From: a virus
Strand: one strand, 5' to 3'
DNA length: 62,400 bases
Virus record (IMG/VR): IMGVR_UViG_3300024518_003383
Span: 1-62,400 of that record
The notes under the pieces were generated by a model, which ran no database searches, had not been told where the DNA came from, and saw only the letters and a list, made by a program, of their open reading frames with translations. A program made the translations under genes and the position numbers. Below, piece by piece: positions 1 through 7,250 of the stretch (its first letter is position 1; the number at the start of each line of letters is the position of its first letter).

Positions 1-127
1 AAACCCCAGGATGCAACCCCGCGTGGGCGCCGCTGTCGGCGTGTGTTCGGCGCGCTTGCGGAGGGACGCCTTCCCATGGCCCCCTGTTGCGAGCGGATGC
101 GAGGCCGAACCCACCGGGTCGGCTAAA
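1..127. repeat. 127-bp exact copy of 58747-58873 (contig-end overlap)
   Basis: Every base matches 58747-58873, and the match ends abruptly (base 128 is A, its partner 58874 is C). It is non-coding and marks the left join of arm A to the shared core. An identity of exactly 127 bases equals the largest k-mer commonly used by SPAdes-type assemblers, so it most likely reflects graph overlap and not a biological direct repeat. Confidence 0.93.
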
Positions 128-405
128 ACCCCACCAGCGAGATCAACCCCCCTTCGAACGGTCCCCAAGTAGGGCCGACCCGATGGAGTCCGGGCAGTCC
201 CTTAGCGTCGCTGCGCGGCACCTGAAGGCATGGCGCGTAAGTTGAGGCGAAGCCGGACCCCGTCGCGCTTGCGTCGTCCACGCGCGGATGGTCGGACCGC
301 CCCCCGATCGTTCCGGGCTGAAACACACTGGAGAAACAGGCCGCGCCCTACCGGATGCCATCGAGCGCAACCGGCCGCGATGCCGGTACTTGCGGAGTGT
401 CAGGA
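128..405. other. Intergenic leader upstream of the DUF1353 gene (arm A)
   Basis: No convincing gene is seen. Blocks of this stretch are conserved in arm B (around 58880-59143), for instance the bases around the GATCGTTCCGGGCTGAAACA block, although the two copies differ throughout. This suggests regulatory or RNA-level constraint. An open frame running through it toward the DUF1353 gene uses different residues in the two arms and is not supported as protein. Confidence 0.5.
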
Positions 406-411
406 TAGACT
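406..411 (+). promoter_or_regulatory. TANNNT -10 box (TAGACT) for the DUF1353 gene
   Basis: TAGACT lies 7 nt before the ATG and is TACACT at the same place in arm B, inside an otherwise almost unchanged block. This spacing would put transcription start at or next to the start codon, giving a leaderless mRNA. No clear -35 box is seen. Confidence 0.45.
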
Positions 412-418
412 TCGCTCT

Positions 419-973
419 ATGGCAAGGACGCTACAGACGACACCTCACGGAAGATTCAGAAAGTTGATCGCGTCGTTCGAGACGCGGGTGTTCGGGGATA
501 TCTGGACCGCCCCCAATGGATTCCTCACGGACGGGGCGAGCGTCCCGTGGCTCGCATGGTGGCTCACGTACACGCCACACGACCCACGCGTGGCAGAGGC
601 GGCGGCGATTCACGATGCGGCGTATGTGTACCAACCGCGGACCAGGGCCGAAGCCGACCGGGTCTTCCGTGAGTTGCTGCTACGGAACGACGCGGCGCCG
701 TGGAAGGCCGCGCTCATGTTCTGGGCGGTGCGCCTATTCGGGTGGCTCGCATGGTGGCGCAAGTCGGCGACGGGGCTCCAGCGGACGGACCTGGTCCAGC
801 CCGCCGCGCCGACCTTCGACCCTTCGGAGCAGGTCACGCCAGTCGAGGGCGTGCCGCTCGATGGAGTCCCGGCGGTGGTCGACGGATCGCCGCAACGGAT
901 CCAACTGGTCCCGGCGCTTCGTCGGGGAGATGACGATTCCGACCCGGACCTGGATCTCGATACGCTATCGTGA
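419..973 (+). CDS. DUF1353 family phage protein, arm A allele
   Basis: A 184-residue protein. Residues about 30-90 carry the DUF1353 pattern: GFLTDGASVPW followed by an AAIHDAAY histidine-aspartate block. The family is common in tailed phages but has no settled biochemical role; some workers suspect a peptidase-like or structural function. A hydrophobic, tryptophan-rich stretch follows (MFWAVRLFGWLAWW), which could be a membrane-associated helix. The start was chosen because the arm B homologue (59144) aligns from the same MARTL. The C-terminus is acidic. It ends 5 nt before the sigma-like gene. Upstream in-frame ATGs exist but have no conserved frame between the arms. Confidence 0.85.
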   Translation: MARTLQTTPHGRFRKLIASFETRVFGDIWTAPNGFLTDGASVPWLAWWLTYTPHDPRVAEAAAIHDAAYVYQPRTRAEADRVFRELLLRNDAAPWKAALMFWAVRLFGWLAWWRKSATGLQRTDLVQPAAPTFDPSEQVTPVEGVPLDGVPAVVDGSPQRIQLVPALRRGDDDSDPDLDLDTLS

Positions 974-977
974 GCGC

Positions 978-1436
978 ATGGCAAGCCAACCCCGCAAGCC
1001 GCACCGGCGACACTACCGAACGACGACGCGAGGGGGACTCGCACGGGAGACGGCGATCGGTGCGCTGTTGTATCCGGAGAAAGTCGAGCGGCCGAAGACC
1101 CGCGACGAGTGTCCCGAGTGTCGGCCGTGCCCCTTCGTCGGGTGCAAGTGGAACACGTATCTGGACGTCCAGCGGACGGGGATGATCCGATTCTCCCGGG
1201 ACGGCGTCGAGCCGTGGGACGTCCCGGCGTCGACCTCGTGTGTGTTGGATGTTACGGACCGGGGCAGGGCGACGCTCGAAGAGATCGGGGACGCAATGGC
1301 GATGACGCGGGAGCGTGCGAGGCAGATCCAAGACGCGGCGCTCGCAAAGCTCGAAGCGGACCGGGGCGAGTACGCGGACCAGTTCGGGGCCGGGGAGATC
1401 TCCGGCTGGTCCGCCTGGTGGCTGGCGAGGTACTGA
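978..1436 (+). CDS. Sigma-70 region-4-like helix-turn-helix protein, arm A allele
   Basis: A 152-residue protein. A central CRPCPFVGC block is followed near residues 105-130 by TLEEIGDAMAMTRERARQIQ, which matches the -35-recognition helix-turn-helix of sigma-70 region 4. No region 2 is present, so it is not a complete sigma factor. It probably acts as a transcription regulator or partial sigma, possibly for the unusual phage promoters. A TATCGT box ends 6 nt before the ATG and is retained in arm B. Codons 2-6 contain the genome-wide word GCCAACCCC. The arm B copy is about 80% identical by eye. Confidence 0.82.
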   Translation: MASQPRKPHRRHYRTTTRGGLARETAIGALLYPEKVERPKTRDECPECRPCPFVGCKWNTYLDVQRTGMIRFSRDGVEPWDVPASTSCVLDVTDRGRATLEEIGDAMAMTRERARQIQDAALAKLEADRGEYADQFGAGEISGWSAWWLARY

Positions 1437-1462
1437 ACAGAGCGCTACACGCCCCGCGCGCT

Positions 1463-1479
1463 GGTCCTAATCGCGGACC
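1463..1479. promoter_or_regulatory. Dyad GGTCC-N7-GGACC, distal operator-like copy (arm A)
   Basis: GGTCC and GGACC arms, extendable by a T-A pair, flank TAATCGC. It is the upstream member of a pair whose second member overlaps the promoter at 1550-1578. The same two-dyad layout recurs at 43.7 kb and 60.2 kb, which supports a protein-binding site over a chance palindrome. Confidence 0.6.
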
Positions 1480-1539
1480 ATGCGCTGGCCACACGTGATT
1501 AGGTGCGGGGGCGTATCTGCACGAACGTCGCTTTGTTTG

Positions 1540-1578
1540 GTGGTCCCCCTTGCGGACCACTCCGGGCGGGTGCATTGT
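1540..1578 (+). promoter_or_regulatory. Promoter TTGCGG-N17-CATTGT with overlapping GGTCC-N7-GGACC dyad
   Basis: The dyad (GGTCC 1542-1546, GGACC 1554-1558) overlaps a -35-like TTGCGG (1550-1555), with CATTGT (1573-1578) 17 nt downstream. The start codon GTG follows 6 nt after the -10. The same -35, spacing and -10 occur at 43766-43794 and 60287-60315. A regulator bound here would block RNA polymerase directly. Confidence 0.65.
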
Positions 1579-1584
1579 TCTCCC

Positions 1585-2025
1585 GTGGCCGACACGAAAA
1601 CAACCCCCGCCCCCGCCTCCATGCACCTCGCCGATTTTCAGGCATTGCCCCCGGTGGAGATGGCCGCCTGGATTGACGGGACGAGCCGGACCACTGGCCT
1701 CGCCGACGTCCCCATGCAATGCGCATCCTTCCTCGTCGTCCTGGGTCGCCCCGTGCCCGTGGGCGAGGATGGCCTGAGCCGCGAAGCCGCCTACGTCGCC
1801 GACAGTGGCGAGGCCGATGCGTTGGAGTTCCACCCGGGCGGCTTCGTCGGGCACACCAGCGGAACGCAGAGGTACGCCTTCGAGCCCGGCGACGGCGAGC
1901 GGCTTCGGTTCTCGCTCCGTGCCACCGGCGAGTACAAGCAGGCGGGGATCTCCTCACGCGGGACCATGCGAGCATGGGGCAGGCTTTCACACGGGCGCAC
2001 GCGCTCTTACGATTTCAACTATTGA
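1585..2025 (+). CDS. Unknown protein, mosaic gene (arm A)
   Basis: A 146-residue protein read from a GTG placed 6 nt after the CATTGT box, so probably leaderless. Its first eight residues match the small arm B protein at 60322. Its last ~75 residues (from DSGEADALEFHPGG to SYDFNY) are nearly identical to the C-terminus of the separate 209-residue arm B protein at 60571. The middle matches neither. It therefore looks like a deletion fusion or recombinant of two arm B genes. No known domain is recognised, but the shared C-terminal region is probably the functional part. Confidence 0.65.
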   Translation: MADTKTTPAPASMHLADFQALPPVEMAAWIDGTSRTTGLADVPMQCASFLVVLGRPVPVGEDGLSREAAYVADSGEADALEFHPGGFVGHTSGTQRYAFEPGDGERLRFSLRATGEYKQAGISSRGTMRAWGRLSHGRTRSYDFNY

Positions 2026-2060
2026 ACCCCCACACCAAGAGAACTGGACGGAGAATCAAC

Positions 2061-2432
2061 ATGGCTAGCATCGACGGAAACATGATCGCACTCGACGGAT
2101 ACCTTCGCGGACTCGACAGCATGGAGGTGCTCGACCGCCTCGCGGAAGACGAGCAGGACCGGGTCGGCGCCGAACTCGAAGACCACCGCGCCGCCATCGC
2201 GAACGCGCTCGGGAGACTCGCGGGCGCCGTCCGCAAGGGCCGGGTAACGGTTGCCACGCTCGACGAGTTCGGCCTACTTACGGCGCTCGACAACGTCACG
2301 GCGGAGACGGTCGACGAGGACGCGGCGGCCACTCTGCGAGACGAGGCCCGCGGGGCGGTCGACTGCGAGGATACCCTGGAGGCCATCGACGACGGCTCAT
2401 GGGAACCGGAGGAAGAGGCGTGCGAGATATGA
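2061..2432 (+). CDS. Small acidic unknown protein, arm A allele
   Basis: A 123-residue acidic, mostly helical protein with no recognised domain. The N-terminal 70 residues are almost unchanged in the arm B copy (61233), while the middle differs strongly, giving a sharp conserved/variable boundary. GGAGAATCAAC before the ATG provides a ribosome site. Its stop overlaps the next start as ATGA, so translation of the next gene is probably coupled. Confidence 0.75.
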   Translation: MASIDGNMIALDGYLRGLDSMEVLDRLAEDEQDRVGAELEDHRAAIANALGRLAGAVRKGRVTVATLDEFGLLTALDNVTAETVDEDAAATLRDEARGAVDCEDTLEAIDDGSWEPEEEACEI

Positions 2433-2653
2433 ACAGCACGGCCGGCCCTTCGGGGTCCTGCCCCAACTGCACCCGCGGACGAGGGACTCCGCGGGGTTGC
2501 AGTGTCTGCCAGTGGACGGGCGAAACGAACTGGACGAAGGCGGCGATCTTCATGGACGCCGCCTTGCTCGATGCCTTCCCCGACGTAGGGGACAACCCAC
2601 CAGACGACATGATCACTTCGGGGAAGACGCCCGAGATCGCAGGAGAGATCTAG
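2429..2653 (+). CDS. Small zinc-ribbon protein, arm A allele
   Basis: A 74-residue protein with CPNC and CSVC pairs separated by a glycine-rich loop (GRGTPRGC), a DnaJ-like four-cysteine zinc knuckle. The second half is conserved in arm B (ETNWTKAAIFMDA). Its start overlaps the previous stop by ATGA. A nucleic-acid or protein-binding adaptor is a reasonable inference, but no specific role is visible. Confidence 0.75.
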   Translation: MNSTAGPSGSCPNCTRGRGTPRGCSVCQWTGETNWTKAAIFMDAALLDAFPDVGDNPPDDMITSGKTPEIAGEI

Positions 2654-2655
2654 AC

Positions 2656-2916
2656 ATGCCAAGAAACGGAATCACGACCGAAGCCGCCAACGCGTTTGGC
2701 CTCATGTTCTGCCGCTCGTGTGGCGCGGACGTCCGACGGTGCGGCGTCATGGCCAAGCCCGGGGAGTCCGTGGTCCTAGACATCGGGCACAAGCCCGGCG
2801 CCCCGTGGGCCCGTGTGTCGCGTGCTCTGGTGTCGAGTGTCGAGGGGCTCGAAGCCGATGGGGTGTCGACGACAGACCTTCCCCGGTACCGCGCACACAA
2901 TTGCCCCGCGACTTGA
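2656..2916 (+). CDS. Small cysteine-containing unknown protein, arm A allele
   Basis: An 86-residue protein with a CRSCGADVRRC cysteine cluster near the N-terminus and a further cysteine near the C-terminus, suggesting one bound metal. GGAGAGATC precedes the ATG by a normal distance. Its stop codon lies inside the TTGAC-N5-GTCAA promoter for the exonuclease gene, so the gene end and the promoter overlap. The arm B copy is at 61828. Confidence 0.75.
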   Translation: MPRNGITTEAANAFGLMFCRSCGADVRRCGVMAKPGESVVLDIGHKPGAPWARVSRALVSSVEGLEADGVSTTDLPRYRAHNCPAT

Positions 2917-2941
2917 CACTCCGTCAAATCCACGCAACGTT
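2913..2941 (+). promoter_or_regulatory. Promoter/operator TTGACA-N17-AACGTT with TTGAC-N5-GTCAA dyad
   Basis: TTGAC (2913-2917) and GTCAA (2923-2927) form a perfect dyad whose left arm is also a consensus -35. AACGTT sits 17 nt downstream as a -10. It should drive the exonuclease gene. The same element precedes the annealing-protein gene, the gene at 10458 and arm B 62145. Confidence 0.65.
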
Positions 2942-2950
2942 GCCCATTCA

Positions 2951-2961
2951 CCCCCCCCCCC
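2951..2961 (+). repeat. C11 homopolymer in the exonuclease leader
   Basis: Eleven consecutive C residues lie between the -10 box and the ribosome-binding region. The corresponding position in arm B (62121-62128) has only a short AACCCC. It could be a slippage-prone tract or a sequencing/assembly length error. Confidence 0.6.
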
Positions 2962-2978
2962 ACACGAAAGCCGACCCC

Positions 2979-3830
2979 ATGACTATCAAAACAGGCCCCG
3001 CCGCATTCACGGACGTTCGCATCGTCGAAGACCTCGCCGAAGCCGACTATCACGCCCACGAGGATCTCTCGTCGACGAAGCTTCGCAAGTTCATGTCCTC
3101 GCCTCAGGAGTATTACGCGATCCACGAAGCGGAGACGATCGAGCCGCCGAAGAAGACCGCCGCGATGGCCTTCGGGACGCTCGTCCATGAACTGGTCTTT
3201 GAACCTTCGGCCGGACGCTACGCAATCGGTCCGAACGTAGGCAAGCGCACGAAGGCGTGGGCGAAGTTCGAGATGGACTGCGCTCGCGATGGTCGCTATG
3301 GCGTGAGCGAAGACGACCACGAGCGCGCCCGGACTTGCGTCGATTCACTACAGGCAAACGACATCGCGCGCATGCTTCTCTGGGAAGCGAACGGGGCGAC
3401 GGAAGAGACGGTCTTTGCTACCCACGAAGAGACCGGGATCAAGGTCCGTGCAAAGCTCGACCGGCGACTGGTGGGGGACGTATCGGCGATCGGAGACCTG
3501 AAGACCGCCGTCATGTGGCGGCCGTCTGAGTTCCCCCGCGCGATGTTGAATGGGGGATACGATATCCAGATCGCCCTGTATCACGACCTCGCCGCTGCGC
3601 TTCGTCAAGTCGAGTCGATGGACGCGTTCTTCGTGGTCGTCAATCCCAACCCGCCTCACGAAGTCGTGAGCATGCAAGTCGGGATGGCGACGATGCTCGC
3701 TGGCCGCGACAAGTACGAGAGAGGACTCCGCGACTTCGCAGCGTGCAAGGCGTCCGGTGACTGGCGTTGCAGGGAATCCCGCGAAGTGGTCCAGGTCGAC
3801 TTGCCCGTGTGGGCCCTGAAGAACGATTGA
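2979..3830 (+). CDS. RecE/DUF3799-like PD-(D/E)XK exonuclease
   Basis: A 283-residue protein. YHAHEDLSSTKLRKF near residue 24, GTLVHELVF near 68 and IGDLKTA near 172 match the histidine and D-x-K catalytic pattern of phage exonuclease VIII-like (DUF3799) enzymes, which resect double-stranded ends to leave single strands for an annealing protein. It heads a recombination block with the SMC-like ATPase and putative annealing protein. Translation starts directly after GAAAGCCGACCCC, a variant of the genome-wide start-associated word. Arms A and B rejoin the shared core inside its coding sequence at base 3108 (codon 44), so both alleles share the catalytic part. Confidence 0.85.
   Translation: MTIKTGPAAFTDVRIVEDLAEADYHAHEDLSSTKLRKFMSSPQEYYAIHEAETIEPPKKTAAMAFGTLVHELVFEPSAGRYAIGPNVGKRTKAWAKFEMDCARDGRYGVSEDDHERARTCVDSLQANDIARMLLWEANGATEETVFATHEETGIKVRAKLDRRLVGDVSAIGDLKTAVMWRPSEFPRAMLNGGYDIQIALYHDLAAALRQVESMDAFFVVVNPNPPHEVVSMQVGMATMLAGRDKYERGLRDFAACKASGDWRCRESREVVQVDLPVWALKND
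3108..3234. repeat. 127-bp exact copy of the window's last 127 bases
   Basis: Matches 62274-62400 base for base; the base before (G3107 against A62273) differs. It is the right-hand join where arm B would re-enter the shared core, inside the exonuclease gene. Confidence 0.93.
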
Positions 3831-3866
3831 GAACAACCCCGAACCGAACGAACGAAAGCCAACCCC

Positions 3867-5150
3867 ATGAGCAGCAAGATCATCCGACTCGACATCCTGA
3901 ACTTCAAAAAAATCACCGCCGTGCATATCGAGCCGAAGGGGTCGACCGTCATCGTCGCGGGGAAAAACAAGCAGGGGAAGTCGACAGTTCTCGACGCTAT
4001 CCAGGCCGCACTCGAAGGCCGCAAGTCCCTACCCGAAGACCCGATCCGCCATGGGGCACGCAAGGCGGAGATCGTCCTGGATATCGGGGACGTTACGGTG
4101 AGCCGCACCTTCACGAAGAAGGGGACGAAGCTCGAAGTCCGTGGGGCCAACGGCAAGATCGCAAGCCCCCAGGCCGCGCTCGACTCGCTCACACAATCGC
4201 TCACCTTCGACCCCCTCGCATTCCAGCGGATGGAATCGAAGGAGCGGGCGCGAGTCCTCCGCGAACTCGCGGGGCTCGACACCAGCGAAGAGGAAGCGAA
4301 GATCGCGGAGACCATGGAGACGCGTCGAGCCGTCAAGCGCGAGGCGAAGGCGCTCGACGCGAAGGCGGGTGCAGGCGCACCGCATCCCGGCGCGCCACTC
4401 CAGAAGACGCCGATGTCTGAGGTACTCGCGCGGCTCGACGAAGCGACCGCGAGCCAGCGGGCTGCACACGAAGCGCAGGAGGTAGTCCGCAAGCGAAGCG
4501 GCAAGGCGCTGGAGTCTCGCCAGACCGTCGAGAAGATCGAAGCGCAGATCGAGCGATTGCAAGCCCGGCTGGAAGAGTGGACCGCCGCGAGGACGAAGGA
4601 GGAAGAGGCGGTGCGATGTGCTGTCGCCGAAGCCGAAACGCTCGAAGCCGCGAGCAGGGTTCACGACCACGACGACATCCGGCAGGAACTCGACACCCTC
4701 GAAGATACGAACGCGAAGGTCGAAGCGAATCACAAACACGAAGAACTCGTCGCGGAGCATCGAGCGAAGGAAGACGAGGTCGACCGGTTGACGGAGACGA
4801 TCGACGAACTGCGCGAGGCGGTGTCCGCCAAGATCGAGGCGGCATCATTCCCCGTCGATGGGCTCGCGGTTGACGATGACGGGGTGGTCTTCGACGGCGT
4901 CCCCTTCGAGCAGGCCAGCGGAGCGGAGCGCCTGAAGGTGAGCGCAGCGATCGGGCTCGCGCTGAATCCCGATCTCCGGATCCTTCTAATCCGGGACGGG
5001 AGCTTGCTCGACGACGACAGCATGGCCGCGCTCGAAGTCTTCGCCGAAGAGAACGACGCGCAGGTATGGATCGAGTGTGTGGGGCACCGCGAGGGCGCTG
5101 CGATCGAGATGGTCGACGGACACGCGTCGGACGATGGCGACGAGTTCTAG
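3867..5150 (+). CDS. SMC/Rad50-like AAA ATPase
   Basis: A 427-residue protein. Walker A is AGKNKQGKST near residues 32-42. A long charged helical middle (about 130-330) is predicted coiled coil. The C-terminal part has an ASGAERLKVS signature resembling the ABC LSGGE motif, followed by a hydrophobic Walker-B-like LLIRDGSLLDD. This is the head-coil-head plan of SMC/Rad50/RecN proteins, in the short form found in phage recombination clusters. It lies between the exonuclease and the annealing-protein gene and probably assists end processing. Initiation follows GAAAGCCAACCCC. Confidence 0.82.
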   Translation: MSSKIIRLDILNFKKITAVHIEPKGSTVIVAGKNKQGKSTVLDAIQAALEGRKSLPEDPIRHGARKAEIVLDIGDVTVSRTFTKKGTKLEVRGANGKIASPQAALDSLTQSLTFDPLAFQRMESKERARVLRELAGLDTSEEEAKIAETMETRRAVKREAKALDAKAGAGAPHPGAPLQKTPMSEVLARLDEATASQRAAHEAQEVVRKRSGKALESRQTVEKIEAQIERLQARLEEWTAARTKEEEAVRCAVAEAETLEAASRVHDHDDIRQELDTLEDTNAKVEANHKHEELVAEHRAKEDEVDRLTETIDELREAVSAKIEAASFPVDGLAVDDDGVVFDGVPFEQASGAERLKVSAAIGLALNPDLRILLIRDGSLLDDDSMAALEVFAEENDAQVWIECVGHREGAAIEMVDGHASDDGDEF

Positions 5151-5153
5151 GCC

Positions 5154-5182
5154 TTGACACTCCGTCAAATGAACGGGACGCT
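5154..5182 (+). promoter_or_regulatory. Promoter/operator TTGACA-N17-GACGCT with TTGAC-N5-GTCAA dyad
   Basis: TTGAC 5154-5158 and GTCAA 5164-5168 repeat the 17 bases seen at 2913-2929 with the same ACTCC spacer, then diverge. It sits directly after the SMC-like stop codon and should give the annealing-protein gene its own regulated start. Confidence 0.6.
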
Positions 5183-5219
5183 CTTCGTCCGACAACCCCA
5201 ACACAAGAAAGCCAACCCC

Positions 5220-6290
5220 ATGAACGACCAATACCAAGAGACGACGCAAGCCGGAACCGAGATCCAAGTTATCCCCGCCACAGCATTGCAGGAGGTCACA
5301 CGCTCGGAGATCGAGCAGCAAGTCGACACGGCTCGCAAGTACCCTCGCATGGTGTCGCGCTGTCGTGATAACGCGCTAGGCCTTGCGACGATGGACCAGG
5401 AAATCGCGGCGCAGTGCTTCTATTCGATCCCGCGCGGCGGGAAGAAGATCGAAGGGCCGAGTGTGAGGCTCGCGGAGATCCTCGGATCGTCCTGGACAAA
5501 TCTTCGCTATGGCTCGCGCGTCGTCGAAGTCGGGGCAAGCGTCGTGACTGCGCAGGGCGTGTGCCACGACTTGGAAACGAACGTGGCGATAACGGTCGAA
5601 GTGCGGCGGAACATCCTAGACAAACGAGGGAACCGATACGGGCAGGACATGATCACCGTAACGGCGCAAGCGGCGATGTCTATCGCCTTGCGGAACGCGA
5701 TCTTCAAGGTGATCCCCCGCGCCATGTGGGAAGGGATCTACCGCGAGGCCAGGTCCGCCTCGCTCGGGAAAGGGACCACGGAACAAAAGCGCGCGAGCGT
5801 TCTCGACTGGTTTGGACGGCGGAAGGTTACGGCCGAGCAGGTATGCGAACTCGCCGGCGTCCGGGCCGTCGACGATCTCGATCTCGACCGGCTTATCACG
5901 CTCCGCGGCGTTACGACTGCCGTCCGCGACGGAGACACCACACTGGCGGCCCTGCTCGCGCAAGCTGCCGGGCACGGCGAAGGCAAATCCACGTTATCGG
6001 ACGCGCTCGCGGAGATGAAAAGAGCGAAGGCCGCGGCGGCCGCGACGGAGACGGAGGGCGCCCCCGAGCCGCACGACCCCGCACAAGCGGCGAAGGCCCC
6101 GGAACTCACGAGCGCGCCCGCCGATGCGGAAAGCCCCGTAGAATCGACGCCAGCCCCTCAGAGCACGCAAGGCGAAGAGGTGCCCCCGCACGACCCGGAT
6201 ACCGGCGAAGTCCTGGACACGCCAGCACCGGACCCGGCAGACGAAGACGAGTATACCGACCCGGGGCCACCGGCCGGGGAGGGATTCTAG
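5220..6290 (+). CDS. Putative phage single-strand annealing protein
   Basis: A 356-residue protein. Residues about 55-200 contain a conserved phage block (GPSVRLAEI, then AQAAMSIALRNAIFKVIP) that I associate with uncharacterised recombination proteins beside phage exonucleases. The C-terminal 90 residues are low-complexity, rich in Ala, Pro, Asp and Glu, like the disordered acidic tails of single-strand-binding or annealing proteins. Pairing with a RecE-like exonuclease supports a RecT/Erf-type role, but no named superfamily signature is certain from reading alone. It has its own TTGAC promoter and the CCAACCCC start word. Confidence 0.6.
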   Translation: MNDQYQETTQAGTEIQVIPATALQEVTRSEIEQQVDTARKYPRMVSRCRDNALGLATMDQEIAAQCFYSIPRGGKKIEGPSVRLAEILGSSWTNLRYGSRVVEVGASVVTAQGVCHDLETNVAITVEVRRNILDKRGNRYGQDMITVTAQAAMSIALRNAIFKVIPRAMWEGIYREARSASLGKGTTEQKRASVLDWFGRRKVTAEQVCELAGVRAVDDLDLDRLITLRGVTTAVRDGDTTLAALLAQAAGHGEGKSTLSDALAEMKRAKAAAAATETEGAPEPHDPAQAAKAPELTSAPADAESPVESTPAPQSTQGEEVPPHDPDTGEVLDTPAPDPADEDEYTDPGPPAGEGF

Positions 6291-6291
6291 G

Positions 6292-6546
6292 ATGGCGGTC
6301 GACCCCGAAGCCACGGTCACGATCCGGATAGTCGACCTCGTGGCGCTCGTTGACGACGCCAGCACGCGGGCGGAGGTCCGCGGCGCTCCCCCCGGCTTCG
6401 AGGACGTCCGCGCGAGGACCATGCTCCGCCGGGTATGCAACGAACTCGCGGGGCTTGCGGGGGACGTGGCGAAACGAAACGAGCGTGGCGTCCACCTCGC
6501 GCGCGAGCATGTGGCGACCATGCTCGCCAGCCTTGCGGACGACTGA
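6292..6546 (+). CDS. Small unknown protein
   Basis: An 84-residue, mostly helical protein without a recognised domain. It starts one base after the preceding stop (TAG-G-ATG), so it is probably translated by reinitiation. Its position in the recombination operon suggests an accessory role, but nothing specific can be read. Confidence 0.7.
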   Translation: MAVDPEATVTIRIVDLVALVDDASTRAEVRGAPPGFEDVRARTMLRRVCNELAGLAGDVAKRNERGVHLAREHVATMLASLADD

Positions 6547-6592
6547 GGCGGACGTTTACGTGCCACACAACACGCGAAGGAGACTCGACCCC

Positions 6593-7249
6593 ATGAAAGC
6601 GACCACCACAGTACTCGCGGCGGCCCTGTTTGCTGGACCACTGCAGGCGGCGGAGACGGAAAAACACGATACGCCGATCGAAGAACTCGACACGGACACC
6701 GTGCTGCGCTCCGGGCTGACCCACGCGATCGAACGACGCAAGCGGATCCCGTGGCATGAGAAACGCGGGGAGGTCGTCCACTGGGAAGTGTGCCGCAAGT
6801 CGCCGGGCGGGTGTGCGGTCCACATCGAGGCGATCGTGGATTACATCGTCGACGCGTCCGAAGCTCACGAGGTGGACCCCTACGTGCTCGCGTCCATCGT
6901 GTGGACGGAGTCCAGATACCAACCCTATGCAACGGGCAAGGCTGGAGAGATGGGCATAGTCCAGATCCACCCGAGCAACCGCCACGGGTTGCAATGGATG
7001 CGCAAGGGTAGGGAGGGCGAGCGATACCGAAAGACCTGCAGGAAGCAGGTGGGCCAGTGTCAACACGAGGTGGCGCAGCACGGCGCGGGCATACTATCGC
7101 GGTACGCCGCCCGGTGCGGGAGCATCGAGGGCGGCCTGGCGGCATACAACACGGGCAGGTGTGACAGCACGGCGGGCGCGAAGTATGCCACCCGGGTGCT
7201 GCGACTTGCTGGCGACTTGAGACACGAAGTCGAAGGAGGGTCGGCGTAG
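6593..7249 (+). CDS. Secreted lytic transglycosylase-like muramidase
   Basis: A 218-residue protein with a short signal peptide (hydrophobic TTVLAAALFAGPLQA). The domain at about 85-200 has the SLT/goose-lysozyme fold pattern: SIVWTESRYQP with the presumed catalytic Glu near residue 105, GEMGIVQIHP, and GGLAAYNTG near the end. Such enzymes cleave the MurNAc-GlcNAc bond of peptidoglycan in the periplasm. Four cysteines could form disulfides, fitting an exported protein. Its place among recombination genes, 20 kb from the endolysin, is unusual. A leader ending TCGACCCC precedes the ATG. Confidence 0.82.
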   Translation: MKATTTVLAAALFAGPLQAAETEKHDTPIEELDTDTVLRSGLTHAIERRKRIPWHEKRGEVVHWEVCRKSPGGCAVHIEAIVDYIVDASEAHEVDPYVLASIVWTESRYQPYATGKAGEMGIVQIHPSNRHGLQWMRKGREGERYRKTCRKQVGQCQHEVAQHGAGILSRYAARCGSIEGGLAAYNTGRCDSTAGAKYATRVLRLAGDLRHEVEGGSA

Positions 7250-7250
7250 G

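Noticed and set aside
4333-5160. Reverse open frame opposite the SMC-like gene
   Set aside because: It is almost entirely Arg, Pro and Ser, the typical look of a shadow frame.
6593-7249. Peptidoglycan hydrolase as a tail-tip virion enzyme
   Set aside because: It has a cleavable signal peptide and lies in the early operon, so it is listed as secreted; virion location remains only a possibility.
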